Positions 1 to 13,425 are shown, numbered from the stretch's first letter. The stretch is DNA of 64,000 nt from Pyxicephalus adspersus (GCF_032062135.1 NC_092859.1:66730116-66794115); one strand, 5' to 3'. A program made the numbers and translations. The notes: generated from the sequence alone by a model not told the origin.

Positions 1-480
1 CACTCTGTGGCCTACTCATGCTGCTTCCACCTCCACACTCTGTCATTGTGCCACTCTGTGGCCTACTCATGCTTCCGCCACCTCCAGACTCTGTCATTGT
101 GCCACTCTGTGGCATCCTCATGCTGCTGCCACCTCCACACTCGGTCATTGTGCCACTCTTTGGCCTCCTGATTCTGCTGCCACCTCCACACTCTGTCATT
201 CCGCCACTCTGTGGCCTTCGCCTGATGCTGCTGCTGCCACCACCTCCACACTCTGTCATTGTGCCACTCTGTGGCCTCCTGATGCTGCCTCCACCTCCAC
301 ACTATGTCATTGTGCCACTCTTTAGCCTTCTAATGCTGTCACCAACTCCACACTCTGTCATTGTGCCACTCTGTGGCTTCCTCATGCTGCTGCCACCTCC
401 ACACTCTGTCATTTTGCCACTCTGTGGACTTCTCAAGCTGTTCTCCCACCCTCCCCACTCCGTGACTAGGCCACTATTTT
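1..480. repeat. 51-bp minisatellite, about nine units
   Basis: Units start with CACTCTGTGG-like sequence at 1, 52, 103, 154, 205, 265, 316, 367, 418 and, degenerate, 472. Most are 51 bp; one is 60 bp and one 54 bp. All lengths are multiples of three, so a reading frame stays open through the array on both strands. The repetitive Pro/Leu/His peptide this gives is most simply a by-product of the repeat. The array is cut by the window edge, so its true length is unknown. Confidence 0.95.
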
Positions 481-1159
481 GCCTTTTTGGCCTGGATGAC
501 ATCACTATTTATTTGACCTTTCTTCTGATCTGTCAGAAGGAAGGAAAAAAGAAATGCACAACGATCTGTGTAGCAGCTGTAAGGCCTCTATGGTCCCATC
601 AGAATTGGCTTGTGATTTGGTAGCCAAAAGCAGGAGTGAGTACAAAACACAGAAGACATGCAAATATTCCATTCACGTGTCATCTCTGTTTTGGATCCAC
701 TGTTTTTTTTTGGCATTAGCAATACTGATGGATTATTGAGCAAATGCTGAATAATGCTGAACCGAGTAAAGGCATATGCTCCCCAGACAGAATCAGAGGA
801 AGGGCAAAATAATCAGTGACGTCAACAGAAACTTACTGCTGACACCCTCTCCATTCTGTCGGGGGGGCTCTACTTGTATAAGTGGTTATTAGAACAGGTT
901 CTGTAGACATCTATGTGGAATCAGCTGATGAGGGTGTAAAAGGAGTGGGCTTCTTCTTGACGCTAACATGGACCTGTAAGGCTGAGTTCATACTTGAGTT
1001 ATTTGGTCAGTTTTGGCCCCGTGACTGCCCAAATAAGTGTGCAGTGACTCTAATAGCGACGCCTGTCATCTGCATGTTATACTGACTCACAGTAATATTT
1101 CACTACCACAGCAGACTCCCTATGCGTGTTACTGCAAGGCACAGTGTTCTACACCACTA
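481..1159. other. Intergenic, nothing recognised
   Basis: AT-rich unique-looking sequence follows the minisatellite. A stretch near 980-1080 starting GGCTGAGTTCATACT resembles the edge of an interspersed repeat, but I cannot define its ends. No open frame resembles a protein. Confidence 0.5.
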
Positions 1160-1296
1160 TCAAGGCTATCTGCAGGCCGGAAATAGACGTTTTTTAACGC
1201 AATTTACTGCAAATAAATTCAGATCGAAGCAAATCTTTTGGAAAAATTCGGCAAACCGGCCGAATCAAATTTTTGAGAAATTCGCTCATCTCTAAT
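1160..1296. repeat. Interspersed repeat fragment ending ATTCGCTCATCTCTA
   Basis: The segment has purine-rich GAATT/AAATT modules and an end reading AAATTCGCTCATCTCTAA. I recall this end as recurrent in frog genomic DNA. I cannot place it in a superfamily, and there is only one copy in this window. The ends are approximate. Confidence 0.4.
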
Positions 1297-3757
1297 CATG
1301 ACACACAGTTTAGAAGAATTCAAATGCTGGCTAAAAGGGAAAAAATGTTTATTTTCAAACATTATATCTACTTATGGAGTTTTCCATTATATGCACAGTT
1401 AGAACTGTCTAGGTTTGTGTCAGGTTTACTTTAACAAAAAAAAAAATAGAAACCTCATATTTTAAATACTATTATATAATATAATAATATATGTATTAGT
1501 AACAATTATTCAACAATAATTATCATTTTGAATACTGCTCTCTTATTATCTTAAAATACTAATTTTCGCTTTAATGGTTAACAAGAAGTGTTGTTATAGA
1601 AACAAATCATATTCTGTTACTAATTCTGTCTCATAGCAACAAGAGCATAACTATATGACCTAGAAAATTCCTAATTTATGTATGAGTTAAAGACATAGGG
1701 CTATATAGCCTCTGCACTGGGTAGTGTAAGGTGTTAAGTATGTAAGGTTAGCCTGGGGGTTAGCCTGTCCTATGCATATGAGCCTACACTGTGCTGTCCA
1801 GGGTGCAGTACTATAAACGCAAGTATCTTGAAATTGATTTCCTCCACAGATTAATATATTTTTTCCTCAAGTAGTTTCCAACTTTAACCTAAAAACAAAC
1901 CTACATTTGCTCTATCCGCTAAATGTCTTATCTAGCTCACTCTGCATTAAAAAAAAATAAATATGTGGTTCATATAAATTGCAAAATATGTTTTATTCAC
2001 AATTTTATCGCTGTCAGTTTGAAGTTGCTTGAAAATATAAATGGCCTGAGGCATATTTAGCTTTGCAACTTTATAATAAACCCTAAATAAATACGATTAA
2101 GCCTATCTCAAAAAAGCTAAATACCCAACTGAAATACACAATATTTAATGTACTTTCACATTAAAAGGAACAAACTGATAACTTTTTAACAAGGGTGTGA
2201 GTGATAGTTCTACTACATAAGGTAGCCCTATGCCTGAAAGGTTGCAGCAAAACATATAATCTAAAAATTTATAATCTCCATTATAAGCAATGTCAATTTC
2301 TTGCATCACATTGTCACTGAACCATATTTACCAGTAAGGTTTTTTTTTAATAATTAGTTTAGTTATTTCTGTAGAAGTGATTTCAAAGTTTTACGACAGG
2401 CATTTATTTTACAATTTATGCATCTCATAAAAAAAAATGTTCAAGTTATGAAAATATTTTGGGTCACTGAACAGTAATGTCTTATTTTCTCAGATGTCAA
2501 AATCCATTAAGGGATTTTTTTTTCAAAATATTGCCTTGCAGGAGGAACTACTCCATTAATTCCTTAATAGATTAAACAACATCCCATTTTTTTTCATAGG
2601 TTAAAACATTTTTCGCAATTGTTAGCTGGGGCAATTAGGACTAATCATGTTAGAAGTAACTACTACTACTGCCTACTGACTGAAAAAAGAATGAAAAATA
2701 ATAAATTGGAGAAAACTTTACTTACAGGTTTGCAGATTAAAACATTTGCACGACTGTCAGGCAACTAAGGAAAAGGTAAGCCTCCATACATTTCTCATGA
2801 TACAGTATATGGAGGCTCCAAAAGAAGACCTGGTAAAAAAAAAAAAAAAAAATCACCTGCCTCTGATAACCAGACATGCACAGCTGAACATGCATGTCAA
2901 GCTGTTTCTTGGCATTGGCTAACTAGGCAGATGCCTTAAGAGTCATAGGAAAACCATACTGTCTGTTACCAGCAAGAAGGAACAGCTTTACAATTCTTGC
3001 TTGGGGCCTCCTACATTACCGAGAGGTAGCTATCATTTAGGGCTCCCTGAATTTCTGTCACCACTGTTCCTTTTCTTCTCCCATATACAGAGCAGCACAG
3101 GAAAGCTTGGAAAAGCCATATTAACCTTTTCAGGCTGTACATGTAGTTACACTAATGTACATCTATATGGAATATACATACCCTTGTAGACAGTGGCAGA
3201 CATAGCCAACAGTGGGCCCCTGTGTAGAACATACTTGGGAGGAGCCCTGCCCAACCGGCGTGTGGCCACTGTGGGGGTCTGTGTTGGCTTAGGGGGTTGG
3301 GACCCTCATGCTGCCCCACACTTAGCACCACTCTGTCTTCCCCAGCTTGTAGACGGCCATACTTATGCATCAATAATACATTTATTTATACTAACACATA
3401 TATAACTGCATTTGTAGCATGTAATACCACTAAAAAATATAGGAAATGCAGACTGTTGTGGTAGACAGTATTTAGCACAAAGGTAAATGCTTGTAATCCA
3501 AACCCAACAAACAAGTCACATAGATACCATTCTTAAGGTGTTACTTTGGGTGACCTGCATCAGGCAGGGTGATGTAATGTTTTTAGAAATTGTTATACAG
3601 CACCTTGCTGGCCCTACCACCAGTCATGATTTGCTTTTAAAAGCACAGTAAGTAGGGTATCACTGCGTTTAAAATACAATTAGTCATAAAAAGGTCTTAT
3701 TTAAAGATAATTTTATCATACTCATAAAGTGCAAAAGTAGGAACCAGAGAAGACAAA
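1297..3757. other. AT-rich intergenic, nothing recognised
   Basis: This is low-GC sequence with short A/T runs, including an 18-base A run near 2835-2852. No repeat family, RNA gene or protein-like frame is recognisable. Short open frames near 3000-3400 have no family motif. Confidence 0.5.
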
Positions 3758-3905
3758 GGACCTGATTAATTAAATGTCTCTGGAGCTGGAGAGGGTATAC
3801 TTTCATCAGTGAACCTGGGGGATCCAGCAAACCTGGAATGGATTTCTTCATTCATTTGCTATTTGTTAGCAAATGTTTTGAATCCTGGACCAGATCCATT
3901 CTCCA
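3758..3905. mobile_element. Fold-back MITE fragment (left arm)
   Basis: This is one arm of the fold-back family seen complete at 5813-6043. Shared modules are CCTGATTAATTAAA, TACTTTCATCAGTGAA, CTGGGGGATCCAGCAAACCT and the TTGCTATTTGTTAGCAAAT centre. The right arm is missing. Confidence 0.7.
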
Positions 3906-5812
3906 GTGATGGCAGAGTCAATAAGGTAGATTTCAATCTTTACCAAAATAAATGTAGATTGTTTACATCTTTTTTTTTTTTTTGTGCTCAGTGCTTCTGA
4001 TCTTATGTAGTCTATGTAGTCACTTCTTATTTACCGGTACATGATGGCTGCATGTTGTTTTTTGGTGGGGGAGCTTTCCTGAAGTTATTCATTGCTGTGT
4101 AATGTGTGTTGGGGGAAGGGGCATTTTATGTGTTTTGAGGGCAACATGAGTGATGCCAATATTTCAATTTACAACTTGGTGGGGTAACTTAAAAGTATAA
4201 TTATAGTGGAACCAGGACATACAACCACATGGACATATATCACAGTAACTTAAAAATACATACAATAAATTTAATCTGTGCAATTTGGTAGAATCAAGTT
4301 TTCTACTAATACTAGAATTCCCTAAATCACAGCAAAAAAACTGTGGGCGCCAAATCTGAACGCTGATAATCAGGATCAGCTTTATTCACATTGGACTGAA
4401 TAAATGATGATCAGGTCAATTTGGAACACAGACCCAAAGTCTAATGGCAAGCATAGTTATAAATAAAGTCATAAACTGAAAAAACTACTTACAACTTTTC
4501 TTCTAAAAGGATTATCACTAGAGATAATATTGAATTTTGGTTGGGTGCCAATTTGCTCTAGCTGAGTCATACTCTTAACATGGATGTGCATTAAGCCTTG
4601 CATTATATTCATTTGTTCTGACCCTCAGAAATCATTTTTGAGACATTTAAAAATATAATAAGCAATATACTGAGTCCCGACCATTAAGACACATACTCTA
4701 TGTATTGACATATCTGATAATGGATGTAATGGAGGTAATAAATCTATATTTAAGTAACTAAATTTATAATACATTTGACAGCTATGACACTTGCTTCTCA
4801 CTAATGCAAGAATAAACTGACAACCAAGATTATTTTACGACAGATACAAACTTGTCCTTTTTGAGTTTTTCTTCAACAGCTGCAAGCTTGGATTTTTTTG
4901 GCTTTAGAATGTAAAGATATTACAAATGCAAATTTAATCTGTAATAGTTTAAATCTTTTTGCAAGTCGCTCTTTCCATCTGTAGGCAGTAGTAAAGGGTC
5001 TCCACCTAAGACAAGTTCTGAGTAGAGGGCCAAATTTCACAATCCACACTGGTGTTTGAAATTGAAGTGTACACCCCCCCCCCCCCTTCTTTTTTGCCAC
5101 AGAAGTAAACCAGTAAAGGGAGTGGTACCACATGGAAAACCAGGCTAGAGCACTCAACTCTCTTTACTGCTGGTTTCACGTTGTAAAGCTGCTCATGTCA
5201 GGTTATTATTACACTATTATTGTTAGGAGCCTCATCCCAATTCTAACGTGGAGTGCTATAATGACATGACATATATTTGGTGGCAGCATCTTTTGTGGTG
5301 CTAATTACAGTGATACATACTATGAATGCATACAATTACATGGTACAACCAAGGGTTAAACACATAGGACAGAATTAGACAACACTTTTCGTAGGAGGTG
5401 TGTGAAAAAAGGCAAGTCAATATACAACAATACCCTGATACAGAGGGACCTGCCCAAGTGAGCTTGTAGTCTAAAGAAAGGTATGAAACATTTGGTAAAA
5501 CGATTCAGCATATAAATTGGCAGTGGAGCCCTGTCTAAGTGAAATAAGGTAAGGAAAGCTGGGACAAAAGCTGGAGAAGTGTCCTAAATCAGAATATTTA
5601 CTTACATTAAAAAGGTGACTTTTGAGGTTGTGTTTAAAGGTCATGAGGTACAAGAGGGTACAAGAGGTTAATTTCCAAAGTAGAAGTTATGCTTGGGTTA
5701 TTATCTGTAGATTGGCTTCATGACTCACAGACAGGCTGTATTAGAGAGGTCATTAGGTTAGAAGTTTTAATAGGGTCCCTTGTGTGAAAGGCACCATATT
5801 AATAGAATGATA
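3906..5812. other. Intergenic with a poly-C tract
   Basis: Unique-looking AT-rich sequence. C13 lies at 5074-5086. The motif GACCTGCCCAAGTGAGCTTG near 5448-5467 resembles the edge of a dispersed vertebrate repeat, but its boundaries are not visible. No gene is supported. Confidence 0.45.
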
Positions 5813-6043
5813 GGGCCTGATTTATTAAAGCTCTCCATGGCTGGAGAAGATAAACTTTCATCAGTGAAGCTGGGTGACTGGGTGAACCAGAGAACCTTGA
5901 ATTACTCTGTGCAAGATTCAAAACATTTGCTAGCAAATAGCAAATAACTTTGAAGAAATCTATTCCAGATTTGCTGGATCACCCAGTTTCACTGATGAAA
6001 GTGTATCTTCTCCAGCCTTGGGGAGCTTTATTAAATCAAGCCC
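5813..6043. mobile_element. Fold-back MITE, complete copy
   Basis: The left end reads GGGCCTGATTTATTAAAGCT and the right end is close to its reverse complement (AGCTTTATTAAATCAAGCCC). Two arms of roughly 100 bp pair through CATCAGTGAA and CTGGGTGA modules, so the whole 231 bp can fold into one hairpin. It has no coding capacity. I see no clear target-site duplication. Related copies lie at 3758, 26578 and about 33862. Confidence 0.8.
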
Positions 6044-8186
6044 ACAGGAAGCATTTGCAAGGCATTTGCAAGGCAAATGGAGAGGTGATTAAGCAGAGAA
6101 GCAGAGTTTAGAATCAATTGGAGTGTTGCCAGTCAGCTCCCTGGTAGATTAGACAGGGGTGGATCATAGAAGTCTAACCAGGATATAAGATAATGCAATA
6201 GAATTGTGACATAAGAGGAAACAGCAAATGTTTTAGATCTGAACAGGAATTGGATATTGTTTTATTATGGAGTTTCAAAATCAGTGTTTTTGCACCCAGA
6301 CAAGGCACAGAGAGTGTGAAAAACATTAAATTTTAAATATGGAGTTTGAGGAGAAGGGGGAACACGAGGGTAGGGATGGCATTAGGGCTATTGACACAAG
6401 AAGTAAAATTAGAAGTGGAGAGGTGGATTTTCATGTCACCGTGAGATGACAAATGAGCAGACTAAGCTCTACTTCTGACCAATCTTGTAAGTGGGGGGAG
6501 GTGATGGGGTAAGGGGTAAGGGGGATGTTTCACTGTCAGGGACCACCAACTGAAAATAAAAAAGATGAGGGAGTAAGTGAGAAATGGTCCCCTGTCACCA
6601 CTTTAGGGTGATAAAGTGATGCCAAAAGAGATGGGGTGTGAATTTTGCTGTGTGTGAAGATGTAAATAGAGGGTATAAAGAGTGTAGTTAAGGGGAGGGG
6701 GTTGGGCCAACTGTTCCATCTTGGTGAAGGGCTTATGATAGAGTTCTTTTTTTATCCTAGACTTAAACTGGTGTGAAACAGGTTTTCCTAGTTTCCAACG
6801 TAAACTTTAATAGCACTGTCTAAACAAATAATAAGGTTAATATGGACATTAAGCACAATACTATTATCATTCTAGGCCAGCAGCTGCAGCATTAAGTTGT
6901 TTTTTAAATTTCAATGGAAGAAATATGCTTCTTTGTAGATAGCCAGATATTAAACAACATTTAGAAAAAGTTTAGTAAAATTGTCTTCCTTTAGGCCTTT
7001 CTTTAAATCATCTAATAGAAATACAGAGGTTAAGGGGACCAGCAAAACAGATCAGACATAATTGTGGCAACATAATTAAAAAACTGATTATATCATATGG
7101 GAAAATTTAGTTTTCCAACAATATAATTGTTCTGGGCATAGAATAACCAAAGTAATCACTGCAGAGCATGGTTAAAATTTTAAAAAACAATTACTTTAAA
7201 ATAGGAAAAGAAAGGATTCTGAAGATATTTGAAGAGTAAGACTGGCATGAGAATAGAAAATATGTGACATTTGTACTTAATCGTGTACCAATTTACATGC
7301 ATTTATGCTATTTTACATGAAAAAAAAATCAAAAATTTTGTCTTTTCTGACATAATAAAAGCTTCGGCATGCCTATCAGACAGTTTTCTATCTATCCCAT
7401 TTATACCTCTTTTTAGTTCATTTTCAGATTATAGAAGCTTTTAAATCATGTTTTAAATAATAGCTTCTCAAGCTCAACCCTTCATTATTTCTTAATCATA
7501 AAAAGATAATTGACAATCAAGCCCATTAGAAGGCAATCAAGAGTTGGTTCTGCAATTGTTAGAAGAATGATACTCAGGAAAGTTTTGTTCATAAGTAATG
7601 AACACTTTATAAATTACTTGAGGTCAGCTTTAGTTCCACTAAAGAACAGAATCACCACCTTCTGAGAAATCCTACGAACAGTGTTTGTTCTGCTCTTGCT
7701 CAAGCAACAAGCGGCAAAAAATAAAATGATCTTCCTAAACCCTATTAATAATCAGCTCCTTAATAAAGTATCTATAATGTTAATTATGAATATTATCTGC
7801 ATAAATATGGATATTATTTGACCCAAACAATGCACATATATATTCAATAAATAAAGGTTTATGTACAAATAATAGCTAATCACTCAAACAGTTTTTTAAA
7901 GAAACAAGTTAAAACATAAAATACTTAGCAATATTGGTTGATATAAATAAAGGGACTTCAATCAACAAAATATACAGCAAATGAAAATAATGTTGTTAGT
8001 AGGTAAACCCCTATAGCAATCTAATAATGGTTAGTACATATTCCTGCAATTACAAAACAGCAAAACAACATAACCATACCATAGACACATATAAGACAAT
8101 GTAGGAATGCATTCAGGAATATTTTATAGCTACCTGTTATTAGGTAAATAGGTACCCCAGGAGCCTGATTCCCTAAGCACAGTGTC
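6044..8186. other. Intergenic, nothing recognised
   Basis: AT-rich unique sequence. A small direct repeat of GGCATTTGCAA occurs near 6050-6075. No coding, RNA or defined repeat feature can be supported. Confidence 0.5.
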
Positions 8187-8252
8187 TTGCTAACGTCTCC
8201 CTTGCTTCCATGTTTCTTGCTAACTTCTCCCTTGCTTTCATGCTTCTTGCAT
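8187..8252. repeat. Two tandem 30-bp units
   Basis: CTTGCTAACGTCTCCCTTGC and CTTGCTAACTTCTCCCTTGC begin two adjacent units of about 30 bp that differ at a few bases. Both strands are open here, which explains the short frames. It is too short to assign. Confidence 0.7.
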
Positions 8253-10412
8253 TGCAAACTATTTCTTGTTTACTCAGTGACTCACAGGCTTCCTCTGGCA
8301 CTATCTGGCTTCCTTCTCTTGCTGGCTTATGGCTGGCAATTCTCCGTACCTACCATTCTCCCAGCTCCACATCTTATACAGTTAAACCCCATTAGGAATC
8401 ATTGGAGAGTTAGGATTGGATACTGGAAGTCATCTGTTGAACACCTATTGGCTGAAGCATTCCCCTAGCTTGGGATACGGTACTTGAAAACTACAATAAT
8501 TAATTGAAACATAAAATGTAGTAGTTCTGAAGTTGTTGGGGAAGTCAAGCAGGAGTCATCTAATCTAGGTGTCAGCAAAGATCGGCATGGGGGTTATCAC
8601 CTCACTCCATCTGTTCTGTCATCTATTTATTTTTACAGCCTTTTCCTGACCAAACCCTGTATTTATTTAGGGTATATATTTCCCTAGTGTCACTTCTGTG
8701 AAGTCTCTGGAATTAGAGATCCCCCTAGGGTGCCTATGTGCCTCGAAAGGGGTAAACAGATCACAAACATTCCCATACATGCTTTCCTGCATTGTTTTAA
8801 TACTTCATATAAAAGCTAAATATTAGGCTATGGCCTATAATGTATGTTTAACTATGGGAATATAGGGTACCATATATATGTATAGGTATATATATATTTA
8901 GAAACAATTGTTGTGCAACTGCATGTGAGCTGATGTCTAGCTTGAAGGTCCAGGGCGACACAGAGGCGACTCCATCAGGGCTTTTTTTTATCTCATTAAA
9001 CGCACAGGAATGGAGTTCCGGCACCTTTTTTTCAACAGATTTTCTAAGTCCGTAAAAGTCTGTGAAAATAACAGCTCAGCCTGTGAATACAGGTTGTGCA
9101 TGCATGCTTCAATACTGGAGAGAGGCTGAGCAGCCTAAGTGCTTGGGTCATCACGTGCAGCGTGAGCTGCGTGACCTGTGACAACATTTGAGGAGGGCAG
9201 GCTATTTAAATGTGCCTGACAATTTCTTGCCGACAGAGTGATTCACAGCATTCTGCTCACGGTGTAATAATACATGCTGGCTGGGCTGCGGGAAAAGGTA
9301 AAGCAGAATTACAGCTCTAAAGCCCTCATAAAAGAATATTTACAGTATACTCTACACACATGGTATAGTACTACACACAAAATACACCTCAATTCTGTGC
9401 ATTTGTGTGCTTTTCTGCACACAAAATATGTGAAGGAGCTAAACCCTTTGTCTTTGCCTACCTTAAGAAAAACAAGTAAAAAAAGAAGAGATTTTAAGAG
9501 TTTAGTAATCAGTAACAAATTTTGGTCTGGAGTATGTAATGTGCAAAATATTGTTTGTAGCACGAGAGACAGAAACATTATATTATAATATACAGAGCTC
9601 AGGTTTATAAAAAAAAATACCAATAAACTCCTTTTTTTCTGAAACTCAATCAACCAAAACTCTCAGGCATCCCACACACAACCCAGCCAAGAAAATAAAC
9701 AAAATCATAGTTTAAACTCGGTGGCTGTGCTGTCAGTAAGCTGAGGATTCGTACATCACTCCCATAGCTCTACTGCTTTCCTAGCTAGTCACAAATGGGT
9801 ATGGAGTTTCTTTCTACTGCTGTCATTATACTGTCCTTTGCTTTTTGTGGGACATTCTGAATATACAATACAGGTATATTTATTATTTATAAGATATATA
9901 CGATTATAAGTGGATTCGTAAAAGGTCATACTCTACATATATTGTGCTGCATTGCTATAGTGCCTCTACTGATTTATAAATTAGTATTTTATTACTATTT
10001 TATTTATTAGTACTATTTATTTGTAACTCTCAAGCAAGCAGAAACTTCATTTTTACAGAATTTACCCATCCCCATAGGCGTATGATTTATGAGGTGCATG
10101 ATGAGTGCAGGGGTCAAAAGAATATAAATTATAAAGTGCAGGGGCCAGAAGTAAGTAACCTTTGAGTACCTAAATCAGGAGTATTTTTCCAGCACCCAAT
10201 CACCCTTTCCCCCTGCAACCAATTGTACCTTGCTCCTTTACAAAGCAACACAAATGTCTTCATCTTTTCTCTCTTTCCTCCTCTCCCTATACATTAATTT
10301 GTTTGTGTCTAACGAGAGGTTTTGGGTCTGCCTAATCACAAAAGTATTTTTTGATTTCTGCTGTTCTCTCCGTACTGTATAGAAAATAAAATATTTAGCA
10401 GGGAGAGTGGGT
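8253..10412. other. Intergenic with short AT microsatellite
   Basis: A degenerate TATA microsatellite lies at about 8873-8900. The phrase GGAGTTCCGGCACCTTTTTT at 9012-9031 looks like part of a dispersed repeat, but I cannot bound it. An open frame at 9309-9653 on the minus strand has no recognisable motif. Confidence 0.45.
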
Positions 10413-12793
10413 CCCCCCTAATTCAGTGCCATTGGCACTGAATGCGCTCTCTGATGGCCACAATCTCCCCCAAGACACATTAGCGGCCCATAAATCGGTG
10501 ATAATTAAACCAGACAAGGACCCCCTCCTATGCTCCAACTATAGACCAATATCGCTGCTTAACTGTGATTTGAAACTTTTTGCTGGCACATTAGCAGCAC
10601 ATAGACTGACTCCGATACTGAATGATATTGTCTACCCTGACCAGAGCGTTTTTTTTCCCACTGAGGGAAGCCAGAGACAACACGATAGGTACCCTGAATG
10701 TTATTGACTATGCACATACCCATAGAATCCCTCTAATGCTCCTCTCTACTGATGCTGAGAAGGCATTTGATTGGGTGGACTGGACATTTCTGCTCTCCAC
10801 ATTGACACACCTGGGCCTCCCCCCTCATATCCTGCACTGGATAGAGATGTTATATTCCTCCCCCAGCGCTAGAATACGAGGTAACGGTGAACTCTCCCAT
10901 TCTTTTCACATAACCAATGGGACGAGGCAGGGGTGCCCGCTATCTCCTTTACCGTTCGTGTTGACCCTGGAGCCCCTTCTACACTTGATCTGTGCTAATG
11001 GGGATATCAGGGGAGTCCAGATTGGCCCTAATGAACATAAGGTAGCTGCTTACGCGGACGACCTACTTTTACGTTGCAGCACCAGTAACTACATTACCTA
11101 TTCTTATGCAGGAGTTGGATAGGTATGCCTCGCTCTTTAATTACAAAATAAATCTGCAAAAGTCGGAGGCACTGAGTGTTACTCTTTCCAGAGCACATAG
11201 GGAGGCATTGGCCCCCTCTTTCACCTTTAAGTGGTCCAACAAAGCTATTTCTTACCTGGGCACGCAGATTCCTGCTAACCTGACGCGAGTAGTGGACCTT
11301 AAATTTATCCCTCTACTAAACAAAATCCGAAGTGATCTACAGAAATGGAGGCAGATGGCATTTACCTGGTTTGGGAGGTGCAATGTGCTTAAAATGAATG
11401 TTATGCCTAGACTGTTGTATATGCTGCATGCCCTCCCGATACATATCCCGCTCTTTGTTTTGCGGAAATTCAGCTCGGAATTTGTAAAATTTATTTGACT
11501 CACAGGGTTGCCCAGAATTTGGATGATTATAGGACAATATTGAGACTCTCCAAAGCCAACGGAGGAATGGCATTCCCTGACCCAGTTCTATACCATCAGG
11601 CAGTGCACTTGTCCAGGCTACTGGATTGGTTCACTAATGGTCATTCCAAATTCTGGGTTGGATTGGAGGATGCTTGCTCCACTGCCCCAATTAACACACT
11701 GGCCTGTGCGACACTGGAGGCCAGGGCGGCGATGTCCACCCATCCACTGATTGGCGAGACCTTGAAAGTGGTCGCTAAATAGTTCTCCTCTCAAAACATA
11801 ATCGCATACCCATCCCCAATGTCTCCAGTTCTGGGCGATCCTGGGTTCCCCTTGGGGCAGTCTGTGCCAATATTTCCCAAATGGCGTGCTCTGGGTGTGT
11901 ATAGAGTGTACCATTTCATGCACAATGGGGAATGGCTACAAATTTCGACTTTACAAACGGAAAGGGATCTCCCCTCATTGTCGCCCTGGCGTCACATACA
12001 ACTTACATATGTTTTGAGATCTTTGCCAAGGCCCAATACATTAGCCCGATAACTCCTGCCTCTGGAGGCCCTGTGTGCCCTGTGGTCAACCTATGCGGGG
12101 TACACTCTCCCATGCTTACCAAACACTGTTATCTGTGTACACGCCAGAGCTCCCCTTATTTGTAACCCGGAGGGAAGCTGACTTAAAACACTCGTTTTAC
12201 AGATGCTCAGAGATATATGTTACTCCATTTCTGCCATAAGGCGTCTATCTGCAACAAATATCAGGAAACCAACTACAAGCTGGCCACTCGTTGGTACAAA
12301 ACACCGGTGACACTTGCTAAGATTTTCCCGAGCTCGGATAGCACTTGCTGGAGATGCAGGGACACACAGGGTACGTTACTGCATGTTTTCTGGGAATGTT
12401 CTAAACTACAATTATACTGGGGCTCGGTAGCTGATATCATCTTAAAACTTACGGAAGTGGATATTAGACGCAATCCGTCCCTGGCACTCCTCCATATTTC
12501 GGACATGTCCCGCAAGTGCTATAGTAATTCTCTATTGAGACACCTTCTCAATGCAGCTAAGGCCTGTATCCCAGCCTTGTGGAAGAATACTGCCCCTCCA
12601 ACTGTAGTACATTGGTTGCAAAGGGTTGCTGATATATATGAAATGGAGGATTTGATATCTGGTACCACTGGATCCACTTTACCACTACTTGCAATGTTAA
12701 AACCTTACCTTGCTGTTTGATTTTGAACTGTCCAATGTGATAACCTTATTTTCTGTATGTACCTTGATATCTTTTAATAAAAATTATTTAAAA
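10413..12793 (+). mobile_element. 5'-truncated Tx1/L1-type LINE
   Basis: This is a non-LTR retrotransposon copy running from within the reverse transcriptase domain to a 3' end with AATAAAA and a short A-rich tail (12774-12799). ORF1 and the endonuclease are absent, which is the usual result of incomplete reverse transcription. Sequence style and the C-terminal CCHC knuckle fit the Tx1 branch of the L1 clade known from frogs. At least four frameshifts show it is dead. A 275-bp tandem repeat starts about a dozen bases after the tail. No target-site duplication is obvious. Confidence 0.9.
10426..12720 (+). pseudogene. LINE ORF2 fragment: reverse transcriptase and C-terminal zinc knuckle
   Basis: This is the decayed reverse transcriptase of the LINE, which in a live element copies LINE RNA into DNA at the nicked target. 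It opens with the YRPISLLN block (about 10540-10563). The catalytic block STDAEKAFD lies at 10745-10771, RQGCPLSPL at 10925-10951, and the AYADDLLL metal-binding block at 11048-11071 with both aspartates kept. The C-terminus has C-x2-C-x8-H-x4-C at 12346-12399. Reading jumps frame near 10650, 11095, 11497 and 11950, and there is an in-frame stop after about 11779. The last frame ends naturally at 12720. The N-terminal endonuclease is missing. The L1-type assignment is firm; the Tx1 subgroup is likely. Confidence 0.9.
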
Positions 12794-12805
12794 AAACAAA
12801 GAATC

Positions 12806-13425
12806 AGCATTAGGATAGTTTCATGCATCTAGCCTTTTAAATAGTCCTATAAAGATAGTTAGGTTCTCATTATTTTTACATCTCTATATGCACCACTATC
12901 CAAGCTATTGGGAAGGTAACTATAACATGCATTAGCTAAACATCACCTATTACATTAAATTCAAATCGCCACTGTAATGTACTGTTGCCTATAACAACCA
13001 CATTTGAACCAATTATCAACTACAAATATAAGTCTCACCTTAGCTCTATCCTGTTCCAGTGTAACACTCCTAAAAATAAGCCTTAGGATAATTTCATGCA
13101 TCCAGCCATTTAAATCCTTATTGGTCCTATAATATAATTAGGTTCTTAATAATTTTACAGCTATATGTGCACCACTGTCCAAACTATTAGGAAGGTAACT
13201 ATACCATGCATTAGCTACCCATCACCTATTCCATTGTATTCAAGTCGCCGCTGTAATATGCTGCTGCCAATAGCAGCCGCATTTGAACCATTTATCAACT
13301 TCAAATATAAATCTCACCTGAGCTCCATCCTGTTCCAGTGCATCACTCCCAGAACAAGCATTAGGATAGTTTCATGCATCTAGCTATTTAAATAGTCTTT
13401 TAAAATAATCAGGTTCTCATTAATT
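12806..13425. repeat. 275-bp tandem repeat, about 2.2 copies
   Basis: The phrase TTAGGATAGTTTCATGCATC (or a close variant) recurs at the head of units beginning at 12806, 13079 and 13357, giving units of 273 and 278 bp plus a partial third. Many other phrases repeat at the same phase, for example GGAAGGTAACTATA and CTGTTCCAGTG. Divergence is roughly 10-15% by eye. Family unknown. Confidence 0.9.

Noticed and set aside
18..623. 201-codon open frame over the first 600 bp
   Set aside because: It is created by a 51-bp minisatellite and is open on the other strand as well. No family motif is present.
9309..9653. 114-codon minus-strand frame
   Set aside because: No motif. A competing 104-codon plus-strand frame covers the same bases, and its composition is that of random AT-rich DNA.
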